DNA of 64,000 nucleotides from Capilliphycus robustus. Lineage in GTDB: Bacteria; Cyanobacteriota; Cyanobacteriia; Cyanobacteriales; Microcoleaceae. Numbering within the stretch: position 1 is the first letter of the stretch; each line of letters starts with the position of its first letter. A model generated the notes under the pieces. It made no database searches. It saw only the letters and a program-made list of their open reading frames with translations, and was not told where the DNA came from. Location of the stretch: positions 124,001-188,000 of the forward strand of contig NZ_JAYGHR010000062.1 of NCBI RefSeq assembly GCF_034932365.1, given 5' to 3'. The translations under genes were made by a program, and so were the position numbers. This document shows, in pieces, positions 1 to 8,318 of the stretch.

Positions 1-653
1 GCACTTTTATCTTCTAAGGTGCCAATATAATTAATCGGCCCTTTCAAGCACAAGGATTCCGCTTCACTATCAAAAGATGTATAGAATTGTTCGGCGGGAG
101 TTGAGTAACCATGAGTTCTTAGAGTCAAGCGTTTGAAGTTTTGCGATCGCAGGATAATCCCCAACTCCGCAATATTAAAGAGGGGACGAAATTTATCGAT
201 TGGCGGTAATTTTCGAGCCACATTTAATGACGTTGGGGCTGTACTAATGACTAAAAAGATGTTAGAATATTCTCGATTCACAAAAACTTCAAAGTTGCGA
301 CTCACCGCCGGGGTAAACTGTTTATTGTGCCAATTATTCAGGGTGCGAATCACGTAATTTTCATTCACTTGTTTGGCAAATTCTGGGTATTCATTCGGAT
401 CACAAGTTGAATGAATTGCCTCGACAATCGCCTGTTCTCTGTTATAACCGCCATAGGTGGGTAAACCATAAACCGTTTCGGGTTTAACGCCTGTGGGTTG
501 AGTGTAAGCAAGCTGCACAATACGGGCTTTTGTCCATCCGTCAGAAAAGGGTGCTGCATTGCGAATAATTGACTCTAACCAACGGCGATCATTGTTGAGG
601 GTTTCTTTGTGCCACTCCAAAGGTAAACGTTCATAGGTCCGCTCAATTTCCAT
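1..653 (-). CDS. Hypothetical protein, N-terminal part (runs off the window)
   Basis: An uninterrupted reverse-strand frame runs from an ATG at 653 to the window edge, giving about 217 N-terminal residues. The protein begins MEIERTYERLPLEWHKETL and contains the stretch NREQAIVEAIHSTCDPNEYP. I see no signal peptide, membrane segment or known catalytic motif, and I do not recognise the family. Codon use and HIP1-type CGATCG sites resemble neighbouring genes, so it looks native. It is followed on the same strand by the DUF2330 gene after a gap of about 115 bp. Its function is unknown. Confidence 0.7.
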   Translation of the reverse strand, partial: MEIERTYERLPLEWHKETLNNDRRWLESIIRNAAPFSDGWTKARIVQLAYTQPTGVKPETVYGLPTYGGYNREQAIVEAIHSTCDPNEYPEFAKQVNENYVIRTLNNWHNKQFTPAVSRNFEVFVNREYSNIFLVISTAPTSLNVARKLPPIDKFRPLFNIAELGIILRSQNFKRLTLRTHGYSTPAEQFYTSFDSEAESLCLKGPINYIGTLEDKS

Positions 654-770
654 AGCCTTTCTAATGGGGGTATTTTTGGCAGAGATTCACTCTATTTATA
701 GCAGGAAATCTGCCCAAAAACTAGGGATGAGTCTCTCAATCTAACTTAATAAAATGTCACAGTTAGTTCG

Positions 771-2087
771 TTAATCCCATAACTGCCGCCACCAGGGTTT
801 TTCTTCAACGGGGAGTAAATGGGCTTGACTGCGAATATCGTTAATATTCCAATTGGTTAACCGGGCTAAATTTTGGATTTCTTCTTCTTGTCGATCGCGA
901 ACAGATTCTTGATAGGCGTCAGCGAGATCGCAAGTCATTTCACCTGTGTAGGGATGATTAATCACATATCGTCCTTGAAATAACTCTTGATTTCCGGTTT
1001 CTTGAAACTGTAAATCTTCCGGGAACGTCTCACGAGTATACCGCAGATGAACCCGACTGATAAACACATTTGTCTGTTGTCCGGGGTTTAACCAAAAGAC
1101 ACCTGCTTGCTTCAATTCTTCAGGGGTTAAGGGGTCAGCCGCACAAGGATCACAGCCTTGCATATTCCAAGAATATTCTAAAAATCCGACTCTTTTTTGT
1201 TCTTGTTCATAGGCTGTTTTAAACATTGCTTGGTAGAAATCGGCAAACTTATTTTGAATAAATTCAGGAACGTCTACATTAGACGGAATTTTCACTGTTC
1301 GATAGTTGGTCATTTCGGTTTGACCTTGAGGAGAAAGCAAGTAAACAATTAAATCTTGTTCTCCGGTGGCGTTCATCATCCCTAAGCGAATCGGTAACAT
1401 AAATCGGGGTGATTCATAAGCCATCATCAATGGACGTAACGATTGAAAACCCGCCTGATCAAATTCGGTTAAATTGACTTTAGCAACAAAAAACTTTAAA
1501 TTTTGTCGAATATAAGGTTGTAAAAGCTGACTCGCTCCTTGAGGGATTTGATACCCGTTCTGAATCAGCCAAGTTTCTAATCCATCGGATTCTTTTGCGC
1601 TTAAAATAATAATATCATATTCTCCGACGGTAAAGCGAGATTCAATTGTGACACCTAAGGTTTTATTGCTTTGGGGTTCAGCTTCCGGGGCTGATTGCAG
1701 AAACACATCTCCTCCGCCTCGGGTGCCTCCACCGGAATAAGTCATACAAGGATTATCATCAAAATATTCAACCAGTCGAGGCGCACTAAAAGCATCAATT
1801 CGTTCAATGATTTTGGGTTCACCGACTCGCACCTGATCTTCAGTTAAAACAACTGGAACCGGAACAACTAAAGCAAAATCTTTAACGTCTCCTTTGTAGT
1901 CATTCGCCATTGTTAAAACGGTGCGATTTCCATTTCTCGCCAGAATAACTTGTGAGGCTTGGTTGTATAAACGACTATCGGCTTTCGCGACGTAAAATCC
2001 ACAAAACGCCCAAGCAGAGGGCGCAAATAGAGTAAAAGCTGCTAGAATTAAAGGGAGGATAATTGAAAGTTGAGGAATCTTTTTCAT
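771..2087 (-). CDS. DUF2330 domain-containing secreted protein
   Basis: The 438-residue protein starts with a clear Sec signal peptide (a lysine, then about 20 hydrophobic residues ending near APSAWAF). The mature part starts with CGFYVAKADSRLYNQASQV and continues through a VVPVPVVL stretch, which fits the DUF2330 family of exported proteins of unknown function. A cysteine pair near residue 320 (GCDPCAADPLT) could form a disulfide or bind metal. The gene lies 26 bp downstream of the membrane protein at 2114-2956 on the same strand, so the two are probably cotranscribed. A DUF2330 protein beside an RnfD-like protein suggests an envelope redox or ion-transport role, but that is inference. Confidence 0.8.
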   Translation of the reverse strand: MKKIPQLSIILPLILAAFTLFAPSAWAFCGFYVAKADSRLYNQASQVILARNGNRTVLTMANDYKGDVKDFALVVPVPVVLTEDQVRVGEPKIIERIDAFSAPRLVEYFDDNPCMTYSGGGTRGGGDVFLQSAPEAEPQSNKTLGVTIESRFTVGEYDIIILSAKESDGLETWLIQNGYQIPQGASQLLQPYIRQNLKFFVAKVNLTEFDQAGFQSLRPLMMAYESPRFMLPIRLGMMNATGEQDLIVYLLSPQGQTEMTNYRTVKIPSNVDVPEFIQNKFADFYQAMFKTAYEQEQKRVGFLEYSWNMQGCDPCAADPLTPEELKQAGVFWLNPGQQTNVFISRVHLRYTRETFPEDLQFQETGNQELFQGRYVINHPYTGEMTCDLADAYQESVRDRQEEEIQNLARLTNWNINDIRSQAHLLPVEEKPWWRQLWD

Positions 2088-2113
2088 GGTCAGTCAACAA
2101 AAGAAAAAAAAGG

Positions 2114-2956
2114 TTAAAGGGAAAACTGAGTTGAGCGATAATTTAACCAGATAAACCGAGGATTTGACCAAATTTCATCGAAAACTAGCGTTAGGGGAGA
2201 AAGGAGAAATAACGCCCAAAATATAGCGGTTGACAAAAAGAATAAATGCTGTAGAATAAACGTGAGAACAGCGATACTAATTGCCCAAATGATCCGACTT
2301 TTAGAAGCATTGGGAATGGAACGAGGATCGGTTAACATAAATAGGGCAAATAATAGCAAACTCCCACTCATTAACTGATGAGTATAGACATCAAAACTCC
2401 ATCCTAAATAGAGATGACGAATGGCTTCTAGTCCGGCGTAGGTGGCTAAAAATGTGGCTGAGGTTTCCCAACGTCCGACTTGTTTTAAGATCATTCCACC
2501 CAGTCCTAAGAATAACAGAAAATACCAGCTTTCGGTTCCCCATTGTCCCGGAGAAACCCAAGCATCGGAGGTGAGGGTTAAAGCCGTAATAATTCCAAAG
2601 TTAGCTGGGTTGAAGAAATGTTTGCCTCGGTAATGTAAAATAAACTTACTGGCGATCGCACAAACTCCGGCGAGTATCATCGTTGTTTCACTGTTCGCCC
2701 GCAATAATAAACATAATCCCAAAGCGGTAATTACAGCACTTTTCCAGGAGGATAAACTTGCTTTATTAAAGTCCCCAACTTGAAGCGATTGAGAATTTAA
2801 TTGTTGTAACCCAATCATCAAACCCTGGGTTAATAAACAAGTGCCAATCACTGCTATAATGAATTCAGGTTTAATGGTCCAGTCTCGGGTATTAACCCCT
2901 AAACCTAAAAAGAGGGAAAGAAACAAAATTTGAGCATTCCGAGCATCTTTAAACAT
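2114..2956 (-). CDS. RnfD/NqrB-like integral membrane protein
   Basis: The 280-residue protein is almost entirely hydrophobic, with about eight predicted membrane segments. Two short motifs, HFFNPANFGI near residue 112 and FALFMLTDPRS near residue 205, match the conserved core of the NqrB/RnfD/RnfE family of ion-pumping redox complexes. In those complexes this subunit carries covalently bound FMN and quinone-binding elements. No other Rnf or Nqr subunits are nearby, so a complete complex is not encoded here and the protein may have an orphan role. It sits just upstream of the DUF2330 gene on the same strand, probably as an operon. The family assignment is reasonable; the function is uncertain. 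Confidence 0.65.
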   Translation of the reverse strand: MFKDARNAQILFLSLFLGLGVNTRDWTIKPEFIIAVIGTCLLTQGLMIGLQQLNSQSLQVGDFNKASLSSWKSAVITALGLCLLLRANSETTMILAGVCAIASKFILHYRGKHFFNPANFGIITALTLTSDAWVSPGQWGTESWYFLLFLGLGGMILKQVGRWETSATFLATYAGLEAIRHLYLGWSFDVYTHQLMSGSLLLFALFMLTDPRSIPNASKSRIIWAISIAVLTFILQHLFFLSTAIFWALFLLSPLTLVFDEIWSNPRFIWLNYRSTQFSL

Positions 2957-3042
2957 GGTTTATCCGGCGGTGTGCTGTCTAGTGATCTCTGACGGTTTGA
3001 ATGATTTTAATTGTTCCTGCAATCTTCACTAATTTTTTGACG

Positions 3043-4083
3043 CTACATCAACAACAAATCAATAAAATCATCCAGACGATTTTGATATTTTTCGGTTTGT
3101 TCTTGACCTAACTTAACAATACTCCGAAGATTAACGTCTGAAGTATTATCAATCGGGAATATATCTTGACCCTTCAAAACCGGACTAATTCGCAGATATT
3201 GGCTATGTTTTTCGATCGCGTCATAAATTTGCTTCATCTGATAATCAACGGTTTCAGATACTCCCGTCATAATGATATCAAACAACGGAATTAACCATTC
3301 AATCTTACCCCAGTTTCTCGCTTTATTGTAGGGATAGATTCGTTTAACATCGCCCGTTCCTAAAGAAAGAATAACCATTTCATTGGCAGTCGGGCCACTT
3401 TCATAACGTTCATCTAAATTAAAGTAACGGTTAAATTTATGACGAACTTCTGCATAAGCACAAAGGGCGGGATTATTGGCAAAAACACCCCCATCGACAA
3501 AGGTATAAACTTCATTTTTCAGAGATCTAATTTGAGCAACTTCAAAAAAAGTCGGAGCCGCACTTGTCGAACGAACAACATCTCGAACTAAAAAATCATA
3601 TCGAGAATCAAGCCGTGCATCATGTTGAGTAAAAAAATGAGCTTTGCGTTGTTCAATTTCATAAGCCGTAATTAAACTTGGCTTTAAAAGTTGACTCAAT
3701 CTTAAATCTCCAAAGAAAGTAGCCAAGAGTTTTTCAAAGCTATAGTGAGAATACTTTTCATTGAGAAATCCTCCAAAATTCAGTAAACTATGCAAAAAGG
3801 ATTTTGCAAAAATTTGATCAGACTTCTCATAATAAAACTGTAAGACTTCCTCTGCGGATAGCATGGGTTTAGTTGGCGAGTTGGGATCAGGACATAAATA
3901 TAAGCTCGTTAAAATCCCTCCGGCACTACTCCCGGCAAGCAAATCAAAATATTCAGCCAGTTTAGCCTGGGGATTTCCCGTTTTTTCCTGTAATTTTTGC
4001 TCAACATAAATCAAAATTTTAGCTGGGATTAAACCGCGCACGCCGCCGCCATCAATCGATAAAATCCGAGTAAATTTAGCCAT
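3043..4083 (-). CDS. Patatin-like phospholipase
   Basis: The 346-residue protein shows the three patatin signatures. A glycine-rich oxyanion loop DGGGVRG lies at residues 11-17, the nucleophile elbow GSSAG at 51-55 (Ser53), and the second dyad residue in FVDGGVFANNP (Asp197). This predicts a Ser-Asp dyad acyl hydrolase acting on membrane or storage lipids. There is no signal peptide, so it is expected to be cytosolic or membrane-peripheral. It lies on the same strand as the MtnX-like phosphatase 37 bp upstream, but no functional link is obvious. Confidence 0.88.
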   Translation of the reverse strand: MAKFTRILSIDGGGVRGLIPAKILIYVEQKLQEKTGNPQAKLAEYFDLLAGSSAGGILTSLYLCPDPNSPTKPMLSAEEVLQFYYEKSDQIFAKSFLHSLLNFGGFLNEKYSHYSFEKLLATFFGDLRLSQLLKPSLITAYEIEQRKAHFFTQHDARLDSRYDFLVRDVVRSTSAAPTFFEVAQIRSLKNEVYTFVDGGVFANNPALCAYAEVRHKFNRYFNLDERYESGPTANEMVILSLGTGDVKRIYPYNKARNWGKIEWLIPLFDIIMTGVSETVDYQMKQIYDAIEKHSQYLRISPVLKGQDIFPIDNTSDVNLRSIVKLGQEQTEKYQNRLDDFIDLLLM

Positions 4084-4120
4084 ATCAATTCAGCCTCCAA
4101 ACTAATAAAATCGAGAACAA

Positions 4121-4753
4121 CTAGCGATTCCAACGTTGAGCCAAATAATCGCGGACTTCAAAAAAGTCATTCCAAAAAATATAAGATTTTTGCTGATGAT
4201 CAAGGTATTGAGCAAGGCGATCTCGAGCAAACACAAGCGGCGAACTCAGAGCCATATTTAAGTCGGTGACTGAATCTCCAATCGCTACTTTTTCATCACT
4301 TTCATACAAATCCATAATCTTCACTTTGGCAACTAATTCAGTGCCAGCTTCAAACTCAGATTTAACCCGCCAATACTCTCCCTGACTGTCAATATCAACA
4401 GCATAAATCGCCGCAACCCGATTGATTAATTCGCCTAATACCGTTTCAACCATAATCCGAATTCCCCCGGAAACCACGACAAAAGGAACCGCTTGACTAT
4501 CCAAAAAATCAATCAATTCTACCAATCCAGGGCGAATCTGCTGACTTTGAGAAAAGGCAATCACTTCTGGATATCGTACCGAAGGAATCGACTCCAACAT
4601 CTGTCGTACCCCTTGACGTAGGGTTAACTCTCGATTGTACAATTTTGGCATAATCTCCGCCGACATTTTAGGAGTAAACTGTTTGAGCATGGCAACAAAA
4701 GTTTCTTCGGCGGTTATCGTGCCATCAAAATCACAGAAAACAATAGGTTTCAT
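4121..4753 (-). CDS. HAD-IB phosphatase, MtnX-like
   Basis: The 210-residue protein carries HAD motif I (FCDFDGT, nucleophile Asp8 and Asp10), a motif II serine in VVSGG and motif III/IV residues in GDSVTDLNMA. Its length and MKPIVFCDFDGTITAEETF start fit the MtnX-like HAD-IB subfamily. MtnX dephosphorylates 2-hydroxy-3-keto-5-methylthiopentenyl-1-phosphate in methionine salvage; related members act on phosphoserine. No other methionine-salvage gene is in the window, so substrate assignment stays tentative. It is transcribed toward the patatin gene. Confidence 0.75.
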   Translation of the reverse strand: MKPIVFCDFDGTITAEETFVAMLKQFTPKMSAEIMPKLYNRELTLRQGVRQMLESIPSVRYPEVIAFSQSQQIRPGLVELIDFLDSQAVPFVVVSGGIRIMVETVLGELINRVAAIYAVDIDSQGEYWRVKSEFEAGTELVAKVKIMDLYESDEKVAIGDSVTDLNMALSSPLVFARDRLAQYLDHQQKSYIFWNDFFEVRDYLAQRWNR

Positions 4754-4964
4754 GGTGGTGTTGATCTATACTACTATTGAAGTGATCCTATTCAGTAGAG
4801 TGTCTACGCGAAAATCCCCTCCTCTAATTGTTGATATTCTGCTGTTTATCGTTTTAACATGGTTGGGTTACGAATTCTTCAACAGATTTTTGAGGGGTTC
4901 CTCCCATTCTCAGATTAGTGTTGGCGAAAAAATTTTGATTCCTACAGCAACAAACCCCAGTTGA
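4752..4964 (+). CDS. Possible small membrane protein (70 aa)
   Basis: An ATG that overlaps the divergent start codon of the MtnX-like gene opens a 70-codon frame with one hydrophobic segment (IVDILLFIVLTWLGYEFF). There is no convincing Shine-Dalgarno sequence. The stop codon lies inside the left arm of the inverted repeat at 4955-5008. The hydrophobic helix and position in a divergent intergenic space make a small single-pass protein plausible, but a chance ORF is equally possible. I do not recognise it. Confidence 0.3.
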   Translation: MVVLIYTTIEVILFSRVSTRKSPPLIVDILLFIVLTWLGYEFFNRFLRGSSHSQISVGEKILIPTATNPS

Positions 4965-5008
4965 TTCTAAGCTTTAAGATGATTAATCCTAACGTAAATC
5001 AACTGGGG
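4955..5008. repeat. 12-bp perfect inverted repeat with 30-bp loop
   Basis: CCCCAGTTGATT at 4955-4966 and AATCAACTGGGG at 4997-5008 are perfect inverted copies. There is no T-run after the right arm, so this is not a standard terminator. It lies just upstream of the SDR gene at 5063 and may be a leader hairpin or a small palindromic repeat element. Confidence 0.6.
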
Positions 5009-5062
5009 TAACATAAAAAGATACAAATTCAATGTTATTACTGATCAAGAGGCAAAATCAGA

Positions 5063-5782
5063 ATGCTAAAACAAGCACTCGTCACGGGATCAGCAACGGG
5101 GATCGGACGAGCGATCGCCCTCGATCTGGCCCAACAAGGATTTGATGTTGCCTTTCACTACAACCGCAATCAACAAGCGGCCAACCAAGCCGCTCAGGAA
5201 GCCCAAACCTATGGCGTTAAAGCAATCACCCTTCAGGCAGATATTACCGACAGCGATCGCGCCCAATCACTCGTTGATCAGGCTGCTGATCGTTTAGGAG
5301 GATTATCAGTGATGATCAACAATGTTGGCAACTTTTTGCAACGGAAAACAAGCGAAGTTTCTCTAGAAGAATGGCACGAAATCCTTAACTCCAACCTGAA
5401 TTCTACCTTTTACACGACTCGCACAGCCATTCCCTATCTCAAAGCCGCAGGCGGGGGTCGTATCATTAATTTTGCCTGTGCAAGCGCTCAAAACGTCCTT
5501 GCTCGAAACCTCGATACACCCTATATGATTGCTAAAACGGGCATTATTATTTATACCAAATCCCTAGCCGTTGAACTGATACCCGATCAGATTACCGCCA
5601 ACATCATCGCACCCGGAGTTGTTGAAAATTCCGTTGGTTTAGAAGGGGTTATTCCTCGCTTACCCAGCAAACGCCCCGCCACCCTACAAGAAATCACCAA
5701 TGCGGTTAGGTTTTTAATTGCTCCCACAGCCGACTATATCACAGGCCAAGTATTAGAAGTATCGGGAGGCTGGAAATTGTAG
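5063..5782 (+). CDS. Short-chain dehydrogenase/reductase, FabG-like
   Basis: The 239-residue protein is a classical SDR. The dinucleotide-binding motif TGSATGIG lies at residues 8-15, NNVG at 86-89, the catalytic serine near 141 and the Y154-x-x-x-K158 motif as YMIAK. It ends with the usual FabG-like C-terminus (ITGQVLEVSGGW). The cofactor motif is the ordinary TGxxxGIG, not the TGxxxRxG version of FolM/PTR1 pteridine reductases. It is followed after 64 bp, on the same strand, by a dihydropteroate-synthase-like gene, and folK and folB lie close by. A role as a pterin-associated reductase is therefore worth testing, but the sequence alone supports only 'SDR'. Confidence 0.8.
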   Translation: MLKQALVTGSATGIGRAIALDLAQQGFDVAFHYNRNQQAANQAAQEAQTYGVKAITLQADITDSDRAQSLVDQAADRLGGLSVMINNVGNFLQRKTSEVSLEEWHEILNSNLNSTFYTTRTAIPYLKAAGGGRIINFACASAQNVLARNLDTPYMIAKTGIIIYTKSLAVELIPDQITANIIAPGVVENSVGLEGVIPRLPSKRPATLQEITNAVRFLIAPTADYITGQVLEVSGGWKL

Positions 5783-5846
5783 TCTATGGGGTGTTAAGCT
5801 TTGAACGAACCTAATAGAAAACCATCTCGGTTAACACGATTTACCT

Positions 5847-6734
5847 ATGCTTCGGCTTGAGGATCTCTACGAAATTCACGAAAAATATCGGCCTGCTCTT
5901 GATGCCCAAGTTGAAACATTTGCGATCGGCGATCAGATCTTCGATTTTAACGTGCGATCAGCAATTTTAGGCGTTGTCAATCTTTCTAAAGATTCCAAAC
6001 ACAAAGAAAGTATTTGCTTGACGACAGAGCAAGCGGTTCGTCGTAGCATTATTCTGAATGCTGGGGGCGCTGATATTATTGATATTGGTTCGGAAGCAAC
6101 AGGCAGCCAGGCAGAGCGAGTGGAGGATTTTCAACAAATCAGCATGATTATTCCTTTGCTTCGTGATCTGCACAAACGGGGAATTTTGACGTCTATAGAA
6201 ACATACTACCCGCAAGTGGCAAAAGAATGCTTGCAAGCTGGGGCAAATATAATCAACTTGACGGGTTCGACAGACAGCGAAGCCATTTATCGACTGGTTT
6301 CAGAATTCGATGCTGGAGTGATCATTTGCTACCTTCAAGGGGGAAATGCCAGGGAAGTTGTTAACTTTACGGTAGGAGACGATCCGGTTGAGCTAATGTA
6401 CGAGTATTTCGCGAGAGAAATAGAAGTCGCCACTGGCTTAGGAGTCAAGAAAATCTTTATCGATGCTGGGTTTGGTTTTGAATACCAAAATCTCAAAGAA
6501 AGTCTGCTGAGAATTCGCTATCAAATGAAAACGATGCTCACCAGCTTTCGACTGAGGACGTTAGGATTTCCGATTTGTCAACAACTTCCCCATGCCTTTG
6601 AATTCTTTGGAGAAGAACGTCGCAATGGTCAACTTTTTTTTGCTGTACTTGCTCTTCTCGGAAAAACTGATCTGATCAGAACCCATGAAGTTCCGAAAAT
6701 CAAGGCAGTCTTAGATACAATGGACTTTTTTTAG
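5847..6734 (+). CDS. Divergent dihydropteroate synthase-like (pterin-binding TIM barrel) protein
   Basis: The 295-residue protein follows the FolP fold in order. An ILGVVNLSKDS strand corresponds to FolP ILNVTPDSFSD (Asn45 kept). IDIGSEAT at 78-85 matches the pterin-site DVGGEST loop, INLTG stands near 137, FIDAGFGF at 204-211 is the DPGFGF loop, and RTHEV at 278-282 matches RVHDV. The SRK loop (VGMSRKS in Escherichia coli), whose lysine and serine contact pterin and p-aminobenzoate, is replaced by an unrelated PICQQLPHAFEFF stretch. SKDS also replaces TPDSFSDGG. Pterin binding is plausible, but normal dihydropteroate synthase activity is doubtful. It is probably cotranscribed with the preceding SDR gene. 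Confidence 0.7.
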   Translation: MLRLEDLYEIHEKYRPALDAQVETFAIGDQIFDFNVRSAILGVVNLSKDSKHKESICLTTEQAVRRSIILNAGGADIIDIGSEATGSQAERVEDFQQISMIIPLLRDLHKRGILTSIETYYPQVAKECLQAGANIINLTGSTDSEAIYRLVSEFDAGVIICYLQGGNAREVVNFTVGDDPVELMYEYFAREIEVATGLGVKKIFIDAGFGFEYQNLKESLLRIRYQMKTMLTSFRLRTLGFPICQQLPHAFEFFGEERRNGQLFFAVLALLGKTDLIRTHEVPKIKAVLDTMDFF

Positions 6735-6788
6735 ATCAAGTCACCTAAAGAAAGACATCCAAACTTCAAATGGATAAGACTTTATTGA

Positions 6789-7047
6789 CTGCTTTATAAA
6801 ACTGATATAACGCGGTACAAACCGTGTTAATGTTTACTTCCTGCATCACCCCGGACTGTCGGCAGCACCCGGTCAGACAGGCTTAAACCGAATAGCCTTC
6901 GGCAAAACGTTCTAAATTTAGGCTGGCATTCAAATCACGGTCAATGCTTACACCGCAATTCTTACAAAGGCTCGTTGCATAGATGTATTCTGTTATCTTA
7001 CAGATAGTACCGTGTTGTACCATAAATTGTCAACTAAGTTACTGCTC
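6789..7047 (-). mobile_element. 259-bp internally deleted derivative of an IS200/IS605-type tnpB element
   Basis: This stretch matches the two ends of the complete element at 26532-27773. The first about 180 bp correspond to its tnpB 3' end and right end; the last about 80 bp (from GGCTCGTTGCATAG) correspond to its left end. The central about 980 bp are missing. It keeps tnpB codons 1-5 and the tail from the second zinc-knuckle cysteine pair (C-K-N-C, then DRDLNAS), so residues of about 6-332 are deleted. The right-end hairpin AACGCGG/CCGTGTT is preserved. The left end lies inside the 3' end of folK and supplies its last codons and stop. Confidence 0.85.
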
Positions 7048-7558
7048 CTGATCGCTCCACTTGTTCAAGCAATTCAGCAATTGTCTTCCCGGAGATCGGA
7101 TCGATCCAATGGGGCGCAATCTCTGCTAAAGGAACCAAAACAAAAGCCCGTTCACTCATACGAGGATGGGGAACTTGTAGATCAGGAGTTTCTAAGATAA
7201 AATCCTCAAACAAAATTAAATCCAGGTCAAGAGTTCGTGGCCCCCAACGCTCTTGACGAACACGACCAAATTGATTTTCAACGTTGAGTAAAGTTTGGAG
7301 TAATTGGTAAGGTGTGAGTTGTACTTCTAGCAAAGCACAAGCGTTGAGATAGTCCGGTTGCGCTGGGCCTATGGGGGCCGTTTTGTACCAACTTGATCGC
7401 CGTTTGACCCGAATTTCGGGAATGTGATCAAGAGTTTGCAGGGCTTTTTCTAAGGTTTCAGCAGAGTCACCCAAATTGCTCCCCAGGGCAATAGCAGTTT
7501 GGTAAAATCGGGGTATTACAAAGGAAGATATGCGATCGCTCATAAAAACTTGATCCAT
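7034..7558 (-). CDS. folK: 6-hydroxymethyl-7,8-dihydropterin pyrophosphokinase (HPPK)
   Basis: The 174-residue protein has the HPPK hallmarks: ALGSNLGD near residue 24, the signature RWGPRTLDLDLILF at 104-117 with its Mg-binding aspartates, and VPHPRMSERAFVLVPL at 129-144. It transfers pyrophosphate from ATP to hydroxymethyl-dihydropterin in folate synthesis. FolB, the preceding step, is encoded divergently about 190 bp away. The last three residues (A-V-T) and the TAG stop come from the end of the 259-bp mobile element, so the original C-terminus has been replaced. All catalytic motifs are upstream of that point, so activity is expected to be retained. An alternative start is the ATG at residue 6. 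Confidence 0.93.
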   Translation of the reverse strand: MDQVFMSDRISSFVIPRFYQTAIALGSNLGDSAETLEKALQTLDHIPEIRVKRRSSWYKTAPIGPAQPDYLNACALLEVQLTPYQLLQTLLNVENQFGRVRQERWGPRTLDLDLILFEDFILETPDLQVPHPRMSERAFVLVPLAEIAPHWIDPISGKTIAELLEQVERSGAVT

Positions 7559-7751
7559 CTAGATTGATCTGTTCTACTGCCCTTGAATCTCAGTATTATA
7601 ATCCTTAGAGGACTCATCCGGTAGATGGCAAGGTGCTAACTTTTTTCTCTCAGTCTAGGCAGTTGAGCGATAGTTATTGTCCCTAAACTTAGGCTAAGAG
7701 TTGAAGCGTTTTCATGTTATTTTAGAGCTAAATTAACCAAAGCGAGGATGG

Positions 7752-8120
7752 ATGGATAAAATCGAGATCGTGGGCTTACGCTACTACGGTTATACGGGAT
7801 ACTTACCTGAAGAAAAGGTACTGGGTCAGTGGTTTGAAGTCGATTTAACGCTCTGGCTTGATTTAGCTGTTGTCGGAAAAAGTGATCTCTTAGAAGATAC
7901 CTTAGATTACCGCCAAGCGACTGATTGTGTCCGCCAGCAAATTGAAACCTCTAAATGCGACACTATCGAATATTTGGCGACCCAAATGATTCAGTCTTTA
8001 CTCCAACTTGATCGCGTCGAGAAAGTCTGTCTACGCTTGACGAAAGTTGTGCCGCCTATTCCCGGTTTTCCGGGCAAAATTGCTGTAGAATTGACTCGAT
8101 CCAGAGACAATTCGTTGTAG
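7752..8120 (+). CDS. folB: Dihydroneopterin aldolase
   Basis: The 122-residue protein matches FolB throughout: GYTGYLPEEKVLGQWFEVDL near the N-terminus, the DYRQ segment, TIEYLAT near residue 71, and the C-terminal KVVPPIPGFPGKIAVELTR with its conserved Lys and substrate-pocket residues. It cleaves dihydroneopterin to hydroxymethyl-dihydropterin, the FolK substrate. A GAGGATGG purine-rich sequence precedes the ATG. The FolB/FolK genes are divergent and the SDR/DHPS-like pair lies just beyond, forming a pterin/folate cluster. Confidence 0.93.
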   Translation: MDKIEIVGLRYYGYTGYLPEEKVLGQWFEVDLTLWLDLAVVGKSDLLEDTLDYRQATDCVRQQIETSKCDTIEYLATQMIQSLLQLDRVEKVCLRLTKVVPPIPGFPGKIAVELTRSRDNSL

Positions 8121-8132
8121 TCCCCTCTGGTT

Positions 8133-8318
8133 ATGCGAGAGCAAATTTCAACCGTCAGAGAATCTCTTACCCAGCTATTTCTTTTAACAACAGTAGGAGC
8201 ATTAGTCGCTCATCCAAACGGACGAGTTTTGATTGTTAGGACTATAGTTCATTGTTCAAGACTTACCAATCCTCTCGCTTGTAATCCCTATCAATCCAAT
8301 CATTTTCAAACGGATTAA
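8133..8318 (+). pseudogene. Truncated Nudix hydrolase (N-terminal fragment)
   Basis: Twelve bases after folB, a 61-codon frame starts with about 20 residues and then LTTVGALVAHPNGRVLIVRT, which resembles the first beta-strands of Nudix hydrolases (V-T-V-G-A-L-V...G-K-V-L-L-V). The similarity stops at the arginine-threonine. No Nudix box (GX5EX7REUXEEXGU) follows, and the frame runs into the convergent GTPase gene. Some Nudix enzymes act on dihydroneopterin triphosphate, so loss of one beside folB may be meaningful. The identification rests on one short segment. Confidence 0.5.

Noticed and set aside
4955..5008. Rho-independent terminator
   Set aside because: The loop is long (30 nt) and no T-run follows either arm.
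5063..5782. Pteridine reductase (FolM/PTR1) identity for the SDR
   Set aside because: The cofactor motif is the ordinary TGxxxGIG rather than the TGxxxRxG form of that family; only 'SDR' is supported.
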